From contig JAIYAA010000081.1 in the NCBI GenBank assembly GCA_027489295.1, positions 1 through 5,126 on the forward strand: 5,126 bases of DNA, written 5' to 3'. The DNA is from Sphingomonadales bacterium. GTDB taxonomy: Bacteria > Pseudomonadota > Alphaproteobacteria > Sphingomonadales > Sphingomonadaceae. Position 1 is the stretch's first letter, and each line of letters begins with the position of its first letter. Below are positions 1 through 4,692 of this stretch, one piece after another. The translations under genes were made by a program, and so were the position numbers. The notes under the pieces are model-generated. The model did not search any database. It saw only the letters and a list, made by a program, of their open reading frames with translations, and was not told the DNA's origin.

Positions 1-549
1 GCCAATGACGACGCCTCCGGCACCACCGCCGTGCTCGAACTGGCGCGCACCCTCGCCGCCAAGGGCAAGACCAGGCGCGGCATCCTGTTCGTCGCGTACG
101 GCGCGGAGGAAATCGGCGGCTATGGCTCGACCTGGTTCGGCGCGCACCCGCCGGTACCGCTCGACCAGATCGTCGCCAATGTCGAGGTCGAGATGATCGG
201 CGCGCAGGATCCCAAGCTGCCCGCCGGCACGATGATGATGACCGGCTTCGAGCGTTCGACGCTCGGCGAGACGCTCAAGAGCCATGGCGCGCTGGTCACC
301 ACCGATCCGTATCCGGAGCAGAACTTCTTCCAGCGCTCGGACAACTACTCGCTCGCGAAGAAGGGCGTCGTGGCCCACACGATTTCGGGCTGGGCGGTGG
401 TTCCGACCTATCACAGCAAGGACGATACGGTGGCCAACATCGACATCGCCTTCATGACCCGCGCGATCCAGTCGCTGGTCGAGCCGCTGCACGCCTTGGC
501 GAACAGCGACGCCAAGCCCGAATGGAAGCCGGGCGGCAAACCCGAATGA
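1..549 (+). CDS. M28-family zinc metallopeptidase, C-terminal part (5' end outside window)
   Basis: The reading frame is open from the first base, so the gene starts upstream; 182 residues and a TGA stop are visible. M28 peptidases are two-zinc aminopeptidases, often exported, that cleave N-terminal residues from peptides. Visible residue 1 is the Ala at base 1. The bridging-zinc motif NDDASG is at residues 2-7, followed by a VLELAR helix. The general-base/zinc pair is Glu36-Glu37 in YGAEEIG. The next ligand region reads VEMIG (Glu64, where many M28 enzymes have Asp), and the last zinc ligand is His138 in TYHSKDDT. The first zinc His and any signal peptide are off-window. The tail after about residue 170 is hydrophilic and rich in Pro, Gly and Lys. 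An ATG-like start near base 31 is not the real start, because the metal motif lies before it. The family call is firm; the substrate is unknown. Confidence 0.9.
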   Translation, partial: ANDDASGTTAVLELARTLAAKGKTRRGILFVAYGAEEIGGYGSTWFGAHPPVPLDQIVANVEVEMIGAQDPKLPAGTMMMTGFERSTLGETLKSHGALVTTDPYPEQNFFQRSDNYSLAKKGVVAHTISGWAVVPTYHSKDDTVANIDIAFMTRAIQSLVEPLHALANSDAKPEWKPGGKPE

Positions 550-556
550 CGGCGCG

Positions 557-581
557 CAAGCTGGCGCACCGCGCCGGCTTG
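557..581 (+). terminator. 11-bp hairpin after the peptidase gene, possible intrinsic terminator
   Basis: Bases 557-567 pair with 571-581 over 11 bp with one G-T wobble (T562-G576), leaving a 3-base loop (568-570). The stem begins 8 bases after the peptidase stop and is followed by C and only three T residues (583-585). That fits a GC-rich stem of a Rho-independent terminator, but the T tract is weak. It ends 8 bases before the ribosome-binding site of the next gene, so it could also be a leader or processing hairpin if the two genes are co-transcribed. Confidence 0.5.
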
Positions 582-588
582 CTTTAGC

Positions 589-593
589 GAGGA
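589..593 (+). promoter_or_regulatory. Ribosome-binding site of the FMN reductase gene
   Basis: GAGGA lies five bases before the ATG at 599 and supports that start. Confidence 0.6.
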
Positions 594-598
594 CTTCT

Positions 599-1135
599 AT
601 GCACACCCCTCATATCGTCGCGCTGGGCGGTACGCTGCGCGCCCAGTCCAGCACCGGCCGCCTGCTCGCCGCCGCCCTCGCCCGTGCCGAGGCGCGTGGT
701 GCGCGCACCACGCTGCTCACCGGCCCGGACATCGTCTTCCCGCATTTCGAGCCCGAGCACGGCGATACCGACGAGAAGGTTATGCGCTTCGTCGCGACGC
801 TGCGCACCGCCGACGCGGTGATCATCGGCTCGCCGGGCTATCACGGCACGCTCTCCGGGCTGGTGAAGACCGCGCTCGACTATGTCGAGCTGCTCAGCCG
901 CGACGAGCGCGTCTATTTCGACGGCATGCCGGTGGGCCTGATCGCCACCGCGGCAGGTTGGCAGGCCTCGGTCGCGACGCTGCAGGCGCTGCGCACCATC
1001 ACCCACGCGTTGCGCGGCTGGCCGACGCCGATGGGGATCGCGGTCAACACCGTCGAGACGCCGGACGTCGAAGCGCACTGCCAGGGCTCGCTCGACGTGA
1101 TGGTCGGGCAGATCTTCGATTTCCTGAAGCGCTAA
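599..1135 (+). CDS. NADPH-dependent FMN reductase family flavoprotein
   Basis: This 178-residue protein is the usual length for the FMN_red (SsuE/MsuE-like) flavodoxin-fold family, which reduces FMN, or substrates through bound FMN, using NAD(P)H in the cytoplasm. The N-terminal strand and phosphate loop read VALGGTLRAQSS (residues 7-18), the family's GSxR-x-S region. The second flavin-contact segment, SPGYHGTLSGLVKTALDYVE (78-97), is the classic SPxY-G-x-G-x-K-x-LD motif. A third strand and loop, PVGLIATAAGW, is at 111-121. The ATG has a GAGGA Shine-Dalgarno sequence five bases upstream. No alkanesulfonate, arsenic or monooxygenase partner gene is in view, so the partner and physiological substrate cannot be named. 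The gene follows the peptidase on the same strand after a strong hairpin and converges on the transporter gene. Confidence 0.9.
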   Translation: MHTPHIVALGGTLRAQSSTGRLLAAALARAEARGARTTLLTGPDIVFPHFEPEHGDTDEKVMRFVATLRTADAVIIGSPGYHGTLSGLVKTALDYVELLSRDERVYFDGMPVGLIATAAGWQASVATLQALRTITHALRGWPTPMGIAVNTVETPDVEAHCQGSLDVMVGQIFDFLKR

Positions 1136-1149
1136 CCCCGCCTCTTTCC

Positions 1150-1167
1150 TTCCGGTGAAAGCCGGAA
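1150..1167. terminator. GNRA-loop hairpin between convergent genes, possible bidirectional terminator
   Basis: TTCCGGT (1150-1156) pairs with GCCGGAA (1161-1167), with a T-G wobble closing a GAAA tetraloop on the plus strand. It sits in the 49-bp gap between the reductase stop (1135) and the stop of the minus-strand transporter gene (1185), where a shared terminator is expected. No T run follows on either strand, so the terminator role is inferred from position and stem only. Confidence 0.45.
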
Positions 1168-1184
1168 CGACAGGGCTCAGGGCG

Positions 1185-2135
1185 TCACTCGAACCAGTGC
1201 CGGTGGAGGAAATAGCCGGCGATCCCCAGCGACATCACCACGCACACGCCCACCACACCGCCGAACGCCCAGGGTTCGTGCGCAAAGGGGATGCCGTCGA
1301 CGTTCATGCCGAGCAGGCCGGTGAGGAAGGTCAGCGGCAGGAACACCATCGCGACGATGGCGATCACCAGCGAGCGCTGGTCGAGCAGCTCGCCGCGCAG
1401 ATCGGTGAGCGTCTCGTGCGTCAGCGCGGCGCGCTCGCGTATGCTTTCCACTTCCTCGGCCATGCGCGCGGCGCGGTCCGCCGCGGCGGTGAGGTGGAGC
1501 CGATCGTCCTCGCGCAGCCAGTCGCCGGGCAGGCCCGCCAGCTTCTCGATCGCCGCGCGCTGCGGATTGAGGAAGCGGCGATAGCCGATCGCCTGCACCC
1601 GTACCTTGTTGACCCCCCGCCGCAGCTCGAACGCGCGGTGGGCGGAGAGCTGCTCCTCGCAATCGTCGAGCGAATCGCCGAGCTCGGCGACGACGGGATC
1701 CAGCTCCTCGGTAATCGCCTGCGCGAAGGCGGCGATCAGGTCGCCGGGATCGAGGATCTTCCCCGCTTCCACTTCCTCGCGGACCGGCTGCAGCGCGTTG
1801 AGATGCTTGCGCGTCACCGAGAAGACGCAGCCGCCCATCGCATAGATCCGGATCGAGGCGAGTGGATCCGACGCGGTCGTCGCCTCCGACGAGAGCCCGC
1901 GCAGGTTGATCACCGCGCCGTCGCCCACCGCGTCGCAGCGCGGCCGTGTCTCGGTCGCGGTCAGCGAATCGATGACATAGGGGGAAAGCTTGGCCTCCCC
2001 GCCGAGCCAGAGCTGGGCGCGCTCGTCATTGGTGGTGAGGTGGATCCAGGTGAGGCCGCCATTCTGCGCCAGCGCCCCGCGCATCGTCGGCTGCTCGACC
2101 TTGCCGTCGTGCACGACATAGGCAAAGCCGCTCAT
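1185..2135 (-). CDS. zntB: CorA-family divalent-cation transporter, ZntB-like
   Basis: This 316-residue protein is close to the length of E. coli ZntB (327). CorA/ZntB proteins are homopentameric inner-membrane channels for divalent cations, with a large cytoplasmic funnel and two C-terminal membrane helices. Residues 1-250 form the soluble funnel, ending in charged, probably coiled-coil helices (about 150-250). TM1 is about 256-275 (IAIVAMVFLPLTFLTGLLG), followed by the signature GMN at 276-278 in GMNVDGIP. TM2 is about 292-310, and the protein ends HRHWFE. The segments VFLP-TFLTGL, N--GIP and W-FG match ZntB better than Mg-type CorA, which usually has YGMNF; zinc specificity is therefore likely by family, not shown. 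The ATG overlaps the upstream TGA as ATGA (2132-2135), and GGAG sits eight bases before it (2144-2147), indicating translational coupling to the siroheme gene. Confidence 0.88.
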   Translation of the reverse strand: MSGFAYVVHDGKVEQPTMRGALAQNGGLTWIHLTTNDERAQLWLGGEAKLSPYVIDSLTATETRPRCDAVGDGAVINLRGLSSEATTASDPLASIRIYAMGGCVFSVTRKHLNALQPVREEVEAGKILDPGDLIAAFAQAITEELDPVVAELGDSLDDCEEQLSAHRAFELRRGVNKVRVQAIGYRRFLNPQRAAIEKLAGLPGDWLREDDRLHLTAAADRAARMAEEVESIRERAALTHETLTDLRGELLDQRSLVIAIVAMVFLPLTFLTGLLGMNVDGIPFAHEPWAFGGVVGVCVVMSLGIAGYFLHRHWFE

Positions 2136-2887
2136 CGCCCCATCTCCAGCCAGAGCGACAGGCCTTCGCCGGGATCGGCGGGGGGACGGGCGAGGATACG
2201 CGCGGCATCGGCACGCGCGCGGTTGAGAATGGCGTCGGGCACGTCGCCAAGATGGAAAAGCCGATCTGCCTGCGCAAGCAGCCGCGCGTGCCGCAGCGTG
2301 AGGTCCTCCGGGTCCGGCGAGGTAAGCCGCAGCGTGACCAGCTGCGCCTCGGGCGCGGCGCCATCGGCCAGCCAGCGATCGACATCGCCGTCGCCGGCCA
2401 GCAGATCGAGCATGCCGCCCTCGCCCAAGGCATCGGCCAGCGCCCGCCGTCGGGCACCCGGATGGGGCCAGCGCGCCTTCATCGCCGCGCGGCTGCGGCC
2501 CAGCCCCGTGGCGAGCGCGCCCAGGCTCGCCGGCAACAGCGCCTCCAGCCGCTGGCGCAGCGCTGCCGCCAGCCCGGCCGAGACGCCGCCGGTACCGATC
2601 GCGATCAGAACCGGATCGCGGTCGACGATCGCCGGCAAAGTGAAGTCACACAATTCGGGCCGGTCGACGCAGTTGACGAGAAGCCCACGCGCCTTGAGCC
2701 GCGCGACCACCGCCTCGGGTTCGTCGAGCGCGACGATGGCGAGCGCTGCCGTCTCGCCCTCGCCCACCACCAGCGCGCCGGCGCGATCGAGCAGGCGGCG
2801 CTTGGCGTCCGCCGGCTCGCCTTCGCCGACCAGGATCACCGGCCGCCCCGCGAGCTTCACGAACAGGGGCAGCGCGGCAAGGCTCAC
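2132..2887 (-). CDS. Precorrin-2 dehydrogenase / sirohydrochlorin ferrochelatase family protein (CysG N-terminal-like) with vestigial methyltransferase tail
   Basis: This 251-residue protein resembles the N-terminal half of siroheme synthase CysG, which oxidises precorrin-2 with NAD and inserts iron to make siroheme for sulfite and nitrite reductases. It opens with LPLFVKLAGRPVILVGEGEPA (residues 6-26), holding the GxGxxA nucleotide loop at 21-26. NCVDRPELCDF (72-82) aligns with the CysG region around catalytic Asp104, giving Asp75 here. PAIVDRDPVLIAIGTGG (85-101) follows, with Thr99 where CysG has Ser128. Residues 119-152 match the dimerisation domain. About 30 residues of the Rossmann region seem missing between residues 40 and 50. 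Residues 183-235 resemble the first 50 residues of the SUMT methyltransferase domain but lack its GAGPGD loop and stop there. The start is GTG, overlapping the lysA stop as GTGA (2884-2887), with only a weak Shine-Dalgarno sequence, so translation probably depends on coupling. The family is clear; full activity is less certain. Confidence 0.85.
   Translation of the reverse strand: MSLAALPLFVKLAGRPVILVGEGEPADAKRRLLDRAGALVVGEGETAALAIVALDEPEAVVARLKARGLLVNCVDRPELCDFTLPAIVDRDPVLIAIGTGGVSAGLAAALRQRLEALLPASLGALATGLGRSRAAMKARWPHPGARRRALADALGEGGMLDLLAGDGDVDRWLADGAAPEAQLVTLRLTSPDPEDLTLRHARLLAQADRLFHLGDVPDAILNRARADAARILARPPADPGEGLSLWLEMGR
2144..2147 (-). promoter_or_regulatory. Ribosome-binding site of the zntB-like gene
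   Basis: GGAG on the minus strand lies eight bases before the ATG at 2135, inside the end of the upstream gene. It supports the overlapping start. Confidence 0.5.
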
Positions 2888-4143
2888 TTCAGCCAGTCCG
2901 GCACGTCCTCGGCGGCCATGATCTCCTCGGCGGAGATGCGGCCGGCGACGATGGCGTAGCGGTCGCCCGATACCAGCACCTCGGGCACCAGCGGGCGGCT
3001 GTTATAGGTGCTGGCCATGGTCGCGCCGTAGGCACCCGCGGTTTCCAGCACGGCAAGGTCGCCGGACTTCACCGCATCGATCTCGCGCGCCTTCACGAAC
3101 ACGTCGGTGCTTTCGCACACCGGCCCCGCGACATTCGCCACGAAGCGCTCGCCATTGGGCTTCACCGCCGCGAAGCCGTGATAGGCGTCGTACAGCGCGA
3201 CCCGGGCGAGGTCGTTCATCGCCGCGTCGACGATCACCCAGGGATGGCCCTGGCCGGGCTTCACCCACAGCACTTCGGTGACGAGTACGCCTGCGCTGCC
3301 GGCGATGGTGCGGCCGGGTTCGAACATCAGCTCGACGTCCCAGTCCTTCGTCACCCGTGCGACCATCTCGGCATAGGCGTGCGGGCTCGGCGGCACCTCG
3401 CCGGGGCGATAGGCGACGCCCAGCCCGCCGCCGAGATCGACATGGGTGATGGTGTGGCCGTTGCCGCGCAGTTCGGCGAGCAGGCGCCCGACGCGCTCGA
3501 ACGCGGCCTCAAGCGGCGCGAGGCCCAGAAGCTGGCTGCCGATATGCACCGCGATGCCGTGGAGGTCGAGGCCGGGGAGGTTGCCGAGCCGATCGAAGAT
3601 CGCGGGCGCCTCGCCGATCGGCAGGCCGAACTTGTTCTCCGCCTTGCCGGTGGAGATCTTCTCGTGGGTGCCGGCATCGACGTCGGGGTTGACGCGCAGC
3701 GCCGCGCGCGCGGTGAGGCCGCGCTCGGCTGCGAGTGCTGCCAGCACTTCGCCTTCCTCGACCAGCTCGAGGTTGAACTGGCCGATCCCGGCCTCCAGCC
3801 CCTTGACCAGCTCGCGGCGGGTCTTGCCGACGCCCGAGAAGACGATGTCCTTGGCCGCGACGCCCGCCGCCAGCGCGCGCGCCATCTCGCCGCCCGAGAC
3901 GACATCGGCGCCGAAGCCCTCGTTCGCCAGCAGCTTAAGCACCGCGAGGTTGGGATTAGCCTTGATCGCGAAGGCGAGATGGATGCGCCCCAGCGGCTTC
4001 AACGCGTCGCGAAAGGCGCGGGCATTGGCCTGGAAGCGTTCGGTGGAATAGACATAGACGGGCGTACCCACCTCGGCGGCGATGCGCGCGAGGGGCAGCG
4101 ATTCGACGTGCAGTTCGCCGTCGATCATCGAGAAATCGGTCAT
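2884..4143 (-). CDS. lysA: Diaminopimelate decarboxylase
   Basis: LysA decarboxylates meso-diaminopimelate to L-lysine, the last step of lysine synthesis, in the cytoplasm with pyridoxal phosphate (PLP). The 419 residues are full length for the family. An N-terminal TIM-barrel with fold-type III signatures is clear: PLP lysine Lys61 in FAIKANPN (58-65), SGGE at 83-86, HIGSQ at 200-204, the phosphate-binding GGGLG at 238-242, and EPGR at 275-278. The C-terminal beta domain carries CESTD (343-347), whose Cys and Glu reach the neighbouring subunit's active site, and GAYG (370-373). The chosen ATG has AGAGG three bases upstream (4147-4151); an internal ATG at codon 6 has no such site. The gene lies downstream of argH and a small lipoprotein gene, a common alphaproteobacterial order, but here separated by a palindromic element. 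Its stop overlaps the next gene by GTGA. Confidence 0.97.
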   Translation of the reverse strand: MTDFSMIDGELHVESLPLARIAAEVGTPVYVYSTERFQANARAFRDALKPLGRIHLAFAIKANPNLAVLKLLANEGFGADVVSGGEMARALAAGVAAKDIVFSGVGKTRRELVKGLEAGIGQFNLELVEEGEVLAALAAERGLTARAALRVNPDVDAGTHEKISTGKAENKFGLPIGEAPAIFDRLGNLPGLDLHGIAVHIGSQLLGLAPLEAAFERVGRLLAELRGNGHTITHVDLGGGLGVAYRPGEVPPSPHAYAEMVARVTKDWDVELMFEPGRTIAGSAGVLVTEVLWVKPGQGHPWVIVDAAMNDLARVALYDAYHGFAAVKPNGERFVANVAGPVCESTDVFVKAREIDAVKSGDLAVLETAGAYGATMASTYNSRPLVPEVLVSGDRYAIVAGRISAEEIMAAEDVPDWLK

Positions 4144-4146
4144 GAG

Positions 4147-4151
4147 CCTCT
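4147..4151 (-). promoter_or_regulatory. Ribosome-binding site of lysA
   Basis: AGAGG on the minus strand lies three bases before the ATG at 4143, a short but workable spacing. It is 12 bases downstream of the base of the palindromic element, so the long outer stem would not cover it. Confidence 0.45.
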
Positions 4152-4163
4152 GGGTGCGGCGTT

Positions 4164-4196
4164 AGAGCGAGATGACTTGATGTTGACCCGCCGTGA
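4164..4196 (+). repeat. Left terminal inverted repeat of the palindromic element
   Basis: These 33 bases begin AGAGCGAGATGACTTGATG and are complementary to 4400-4432 at 32 positions. The arm is about 55% GC, lower than the flanking genes. Its outer end is 20 bases upstream of the lysA ATG. Confidence 0.85.
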
Positions 4197-4292
4197 TTGC
4201 CCTGCGCCGTTCGTCGGCTAGGAGCATCGCGCAGCGCGGGCTGGTGGCCCGTGCAAGCGATGCAACGACGTCCGGCGGACGGCGCAGGGCAA
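4197..4292. repeat. Left inner arm: multi-step hairpin
   Basis: A perfect 14-bp stem (4197-4210 with 4279-4292) directly abuts the outer repeat. Further stems continue inward: 4212-4216 with 4266-4270 (5 bp), 4224-4230 with 4257-4263 (7 bp), and 4234-4241 with 4247-4254 (8 bp including one G-T pair). The apical loop is five bases. The stems are separated by small internal loops, as in a folded RNA or cruciform arm. Confidence 0.75.
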
Positions 4293-4307
4293 CCGCGAAG
4301 CGGCGGA

Positions 4308-4394
4308 CCGAATTTGGCCCGTGGCGTCGTCCCTCGTCGGTCACGGGGGCAAAGCCCCGCTCCCTCCTCGCTCCTAGCCACGGACCAAATTCGG
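4308..4394. repeat. Right inner arm: 18-bp hairpin with a GC-rich inner stem
   Basis: Bases 4308-4325 pair with 4377-4394 except at C4318/A4384; in minus-strand RNA that position becomes a tolerated G-U pair. Near the centre, GGGGC (4346-4350) pairs with GCCCC (4354-4358) around an AAA loop. The rest of the large loop shows no clear pairing. Confidence 0.7.
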
Positions 4395-4399
4395 CTCCG

Positions 4400-4432
4400 T
4401 CACGGTGGGTCAACATCAAGTCATCTCGCTCT
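4400..4432 (-). repeat. Right terminal inverted repeat of the palindromic element
   Basis: Reverse complement of 4164-4196 with one difference. Its outer end lies 14 bases downstream of the lipoprotein stop codon in the direction of transcription. Confidence 0.85.
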
Positions 4433-4446
4433 CAGGGCCGCCAAAA

Positions 4447-4692
4447 TCAGTTGGGTGGCAGGTCGAACTCGTCACTCCGCCGCGCTTCGGACGCCTGGAT
4501 CAGGTCGTCGCTGCGCGCGGGGCGCGTCTGGGCGCGTGCTTTGAGAAGGTCGGGAGGCGTGGGCGTCGCCGCGGCGCCATATGGCGCCACCGGCAGCGAG
4601 GCCCCCGGCGGCGGGGCCAGGGCCTCGCGCACGCCGCAGCCGCTCAGGACCAAGCCGAGGGCCGGGACGGAGAGCAGCAATAGCTTCCTCAT
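4447..4692 (-). CDS. Small LptM-like (YifL-type) lipoprotein
   Basis: This 81-residue protein has a typical lipoprotein signal: MRK, a hydrophobic stretch [13 protein letters not shown], then the lipobox LSGC with Cys19 as the acylated residue. The residue after Cys is Gly, so outer-membrane sorting is expected. The mature part is proline- and alanine-rich, without recognisable domains, and probably disordered. [12 protein letters not shown] (18-29) resembles the GCGLKGPLYFPP start of E. coli LptM/YifL, a small lipoprotein that assists assembly of the LptDE lipopolysaccharide translocon; the KGPL part is not kept. Equivalent small lipoprotein genes commonly sit just before lysA in proteobacteria, which supports the family link. 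The ATG overlaps the argH stop as ATGA (4689-4692) and is preceded by a perfect AGGAGG. The lipoprotein call is strong; the LptM role is inferred from position and weak similarity. Confidence 0.85.
   Translation of the reverse strand: MRKLLLLSVPALGLVLSGCGVREALAPPPGASLPVAPYGAAATPTPPDLLKARAQTRPARSDDLIQASEARRSDEFDLPPN

Larger units (their letters stand above)
4164..4432. mobile_element. 269-bp palindromic MITE-like element between the lipoprotein gene and lysA
   Basis: Together with its flanks this accounts for the 303 bp between the two genes (4144-4446). Bases 4164-4196 and 4400-4432 are inverted repeats matching at 32 of 33 positions; the exception is G4190 opposite T4406. Inside lie a 14-bp perfect stem (4197-4210 with 4279-4292), an 18-bp stem with one mismatch (4308-4325 with 4377-4394), and smaller nested hairpins. 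Terminal repeats, small size, absence of a transposase and placement in a gene junction suggest a non-autonomous transposable element or a large intergenic palindromic unit. The flanks are 14 bp to the lipoprotein stop and 20 bp to the lysA ATG. I see no target-site duplication next to the repeats, so mobility is inferred. An alternative is a structured leader or processing element for lysA. I found no convincing promoter in the region. Confidence 0.7.

Noticed and set aside
584..1078. 164-codon minus-strand open frame antisense to the FMN reductase gene
   Set aside because: The plus-strand gene has clear flavodoxin-fold motifs and a ribosome-binding site; the antisense frame is Arg-rich shadow sequence.
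1155..2921. 588-codon plus-strand open frame
   Set aside because: It is antisense to the zntB-like and siroheme genes, has low-complexity Arg/Ala/Ser-rich translation with no family features, and arises from high GC content.
2252..2959. 235-codon plus-strand open frame
   Set aside because: Shadow of the siroheme gene and lysA end; Gln/Arg-rich translation with no recognisable domain.
4170..4196. Promoter using TTGACC in the terminal repeats as a -35 box
   Set aside because: No acceptable -10 box lies 16-18 bases downstream in either copy, on either strand.
3178..4221. 347-codon plus-strand open frame antisense to lysA
   Set aside because: lysA on the other strand has complete catalytic motifs; the antisense translation shows no domain and no ribosome-binding site.
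4144..4446. Lysine riboswitch upstream of lysA
   Set aside because: The region is dominated by long perfect inverted repeats, not by the conserved lysine-aptamer core, and this riboswitch class is not expected in this group.
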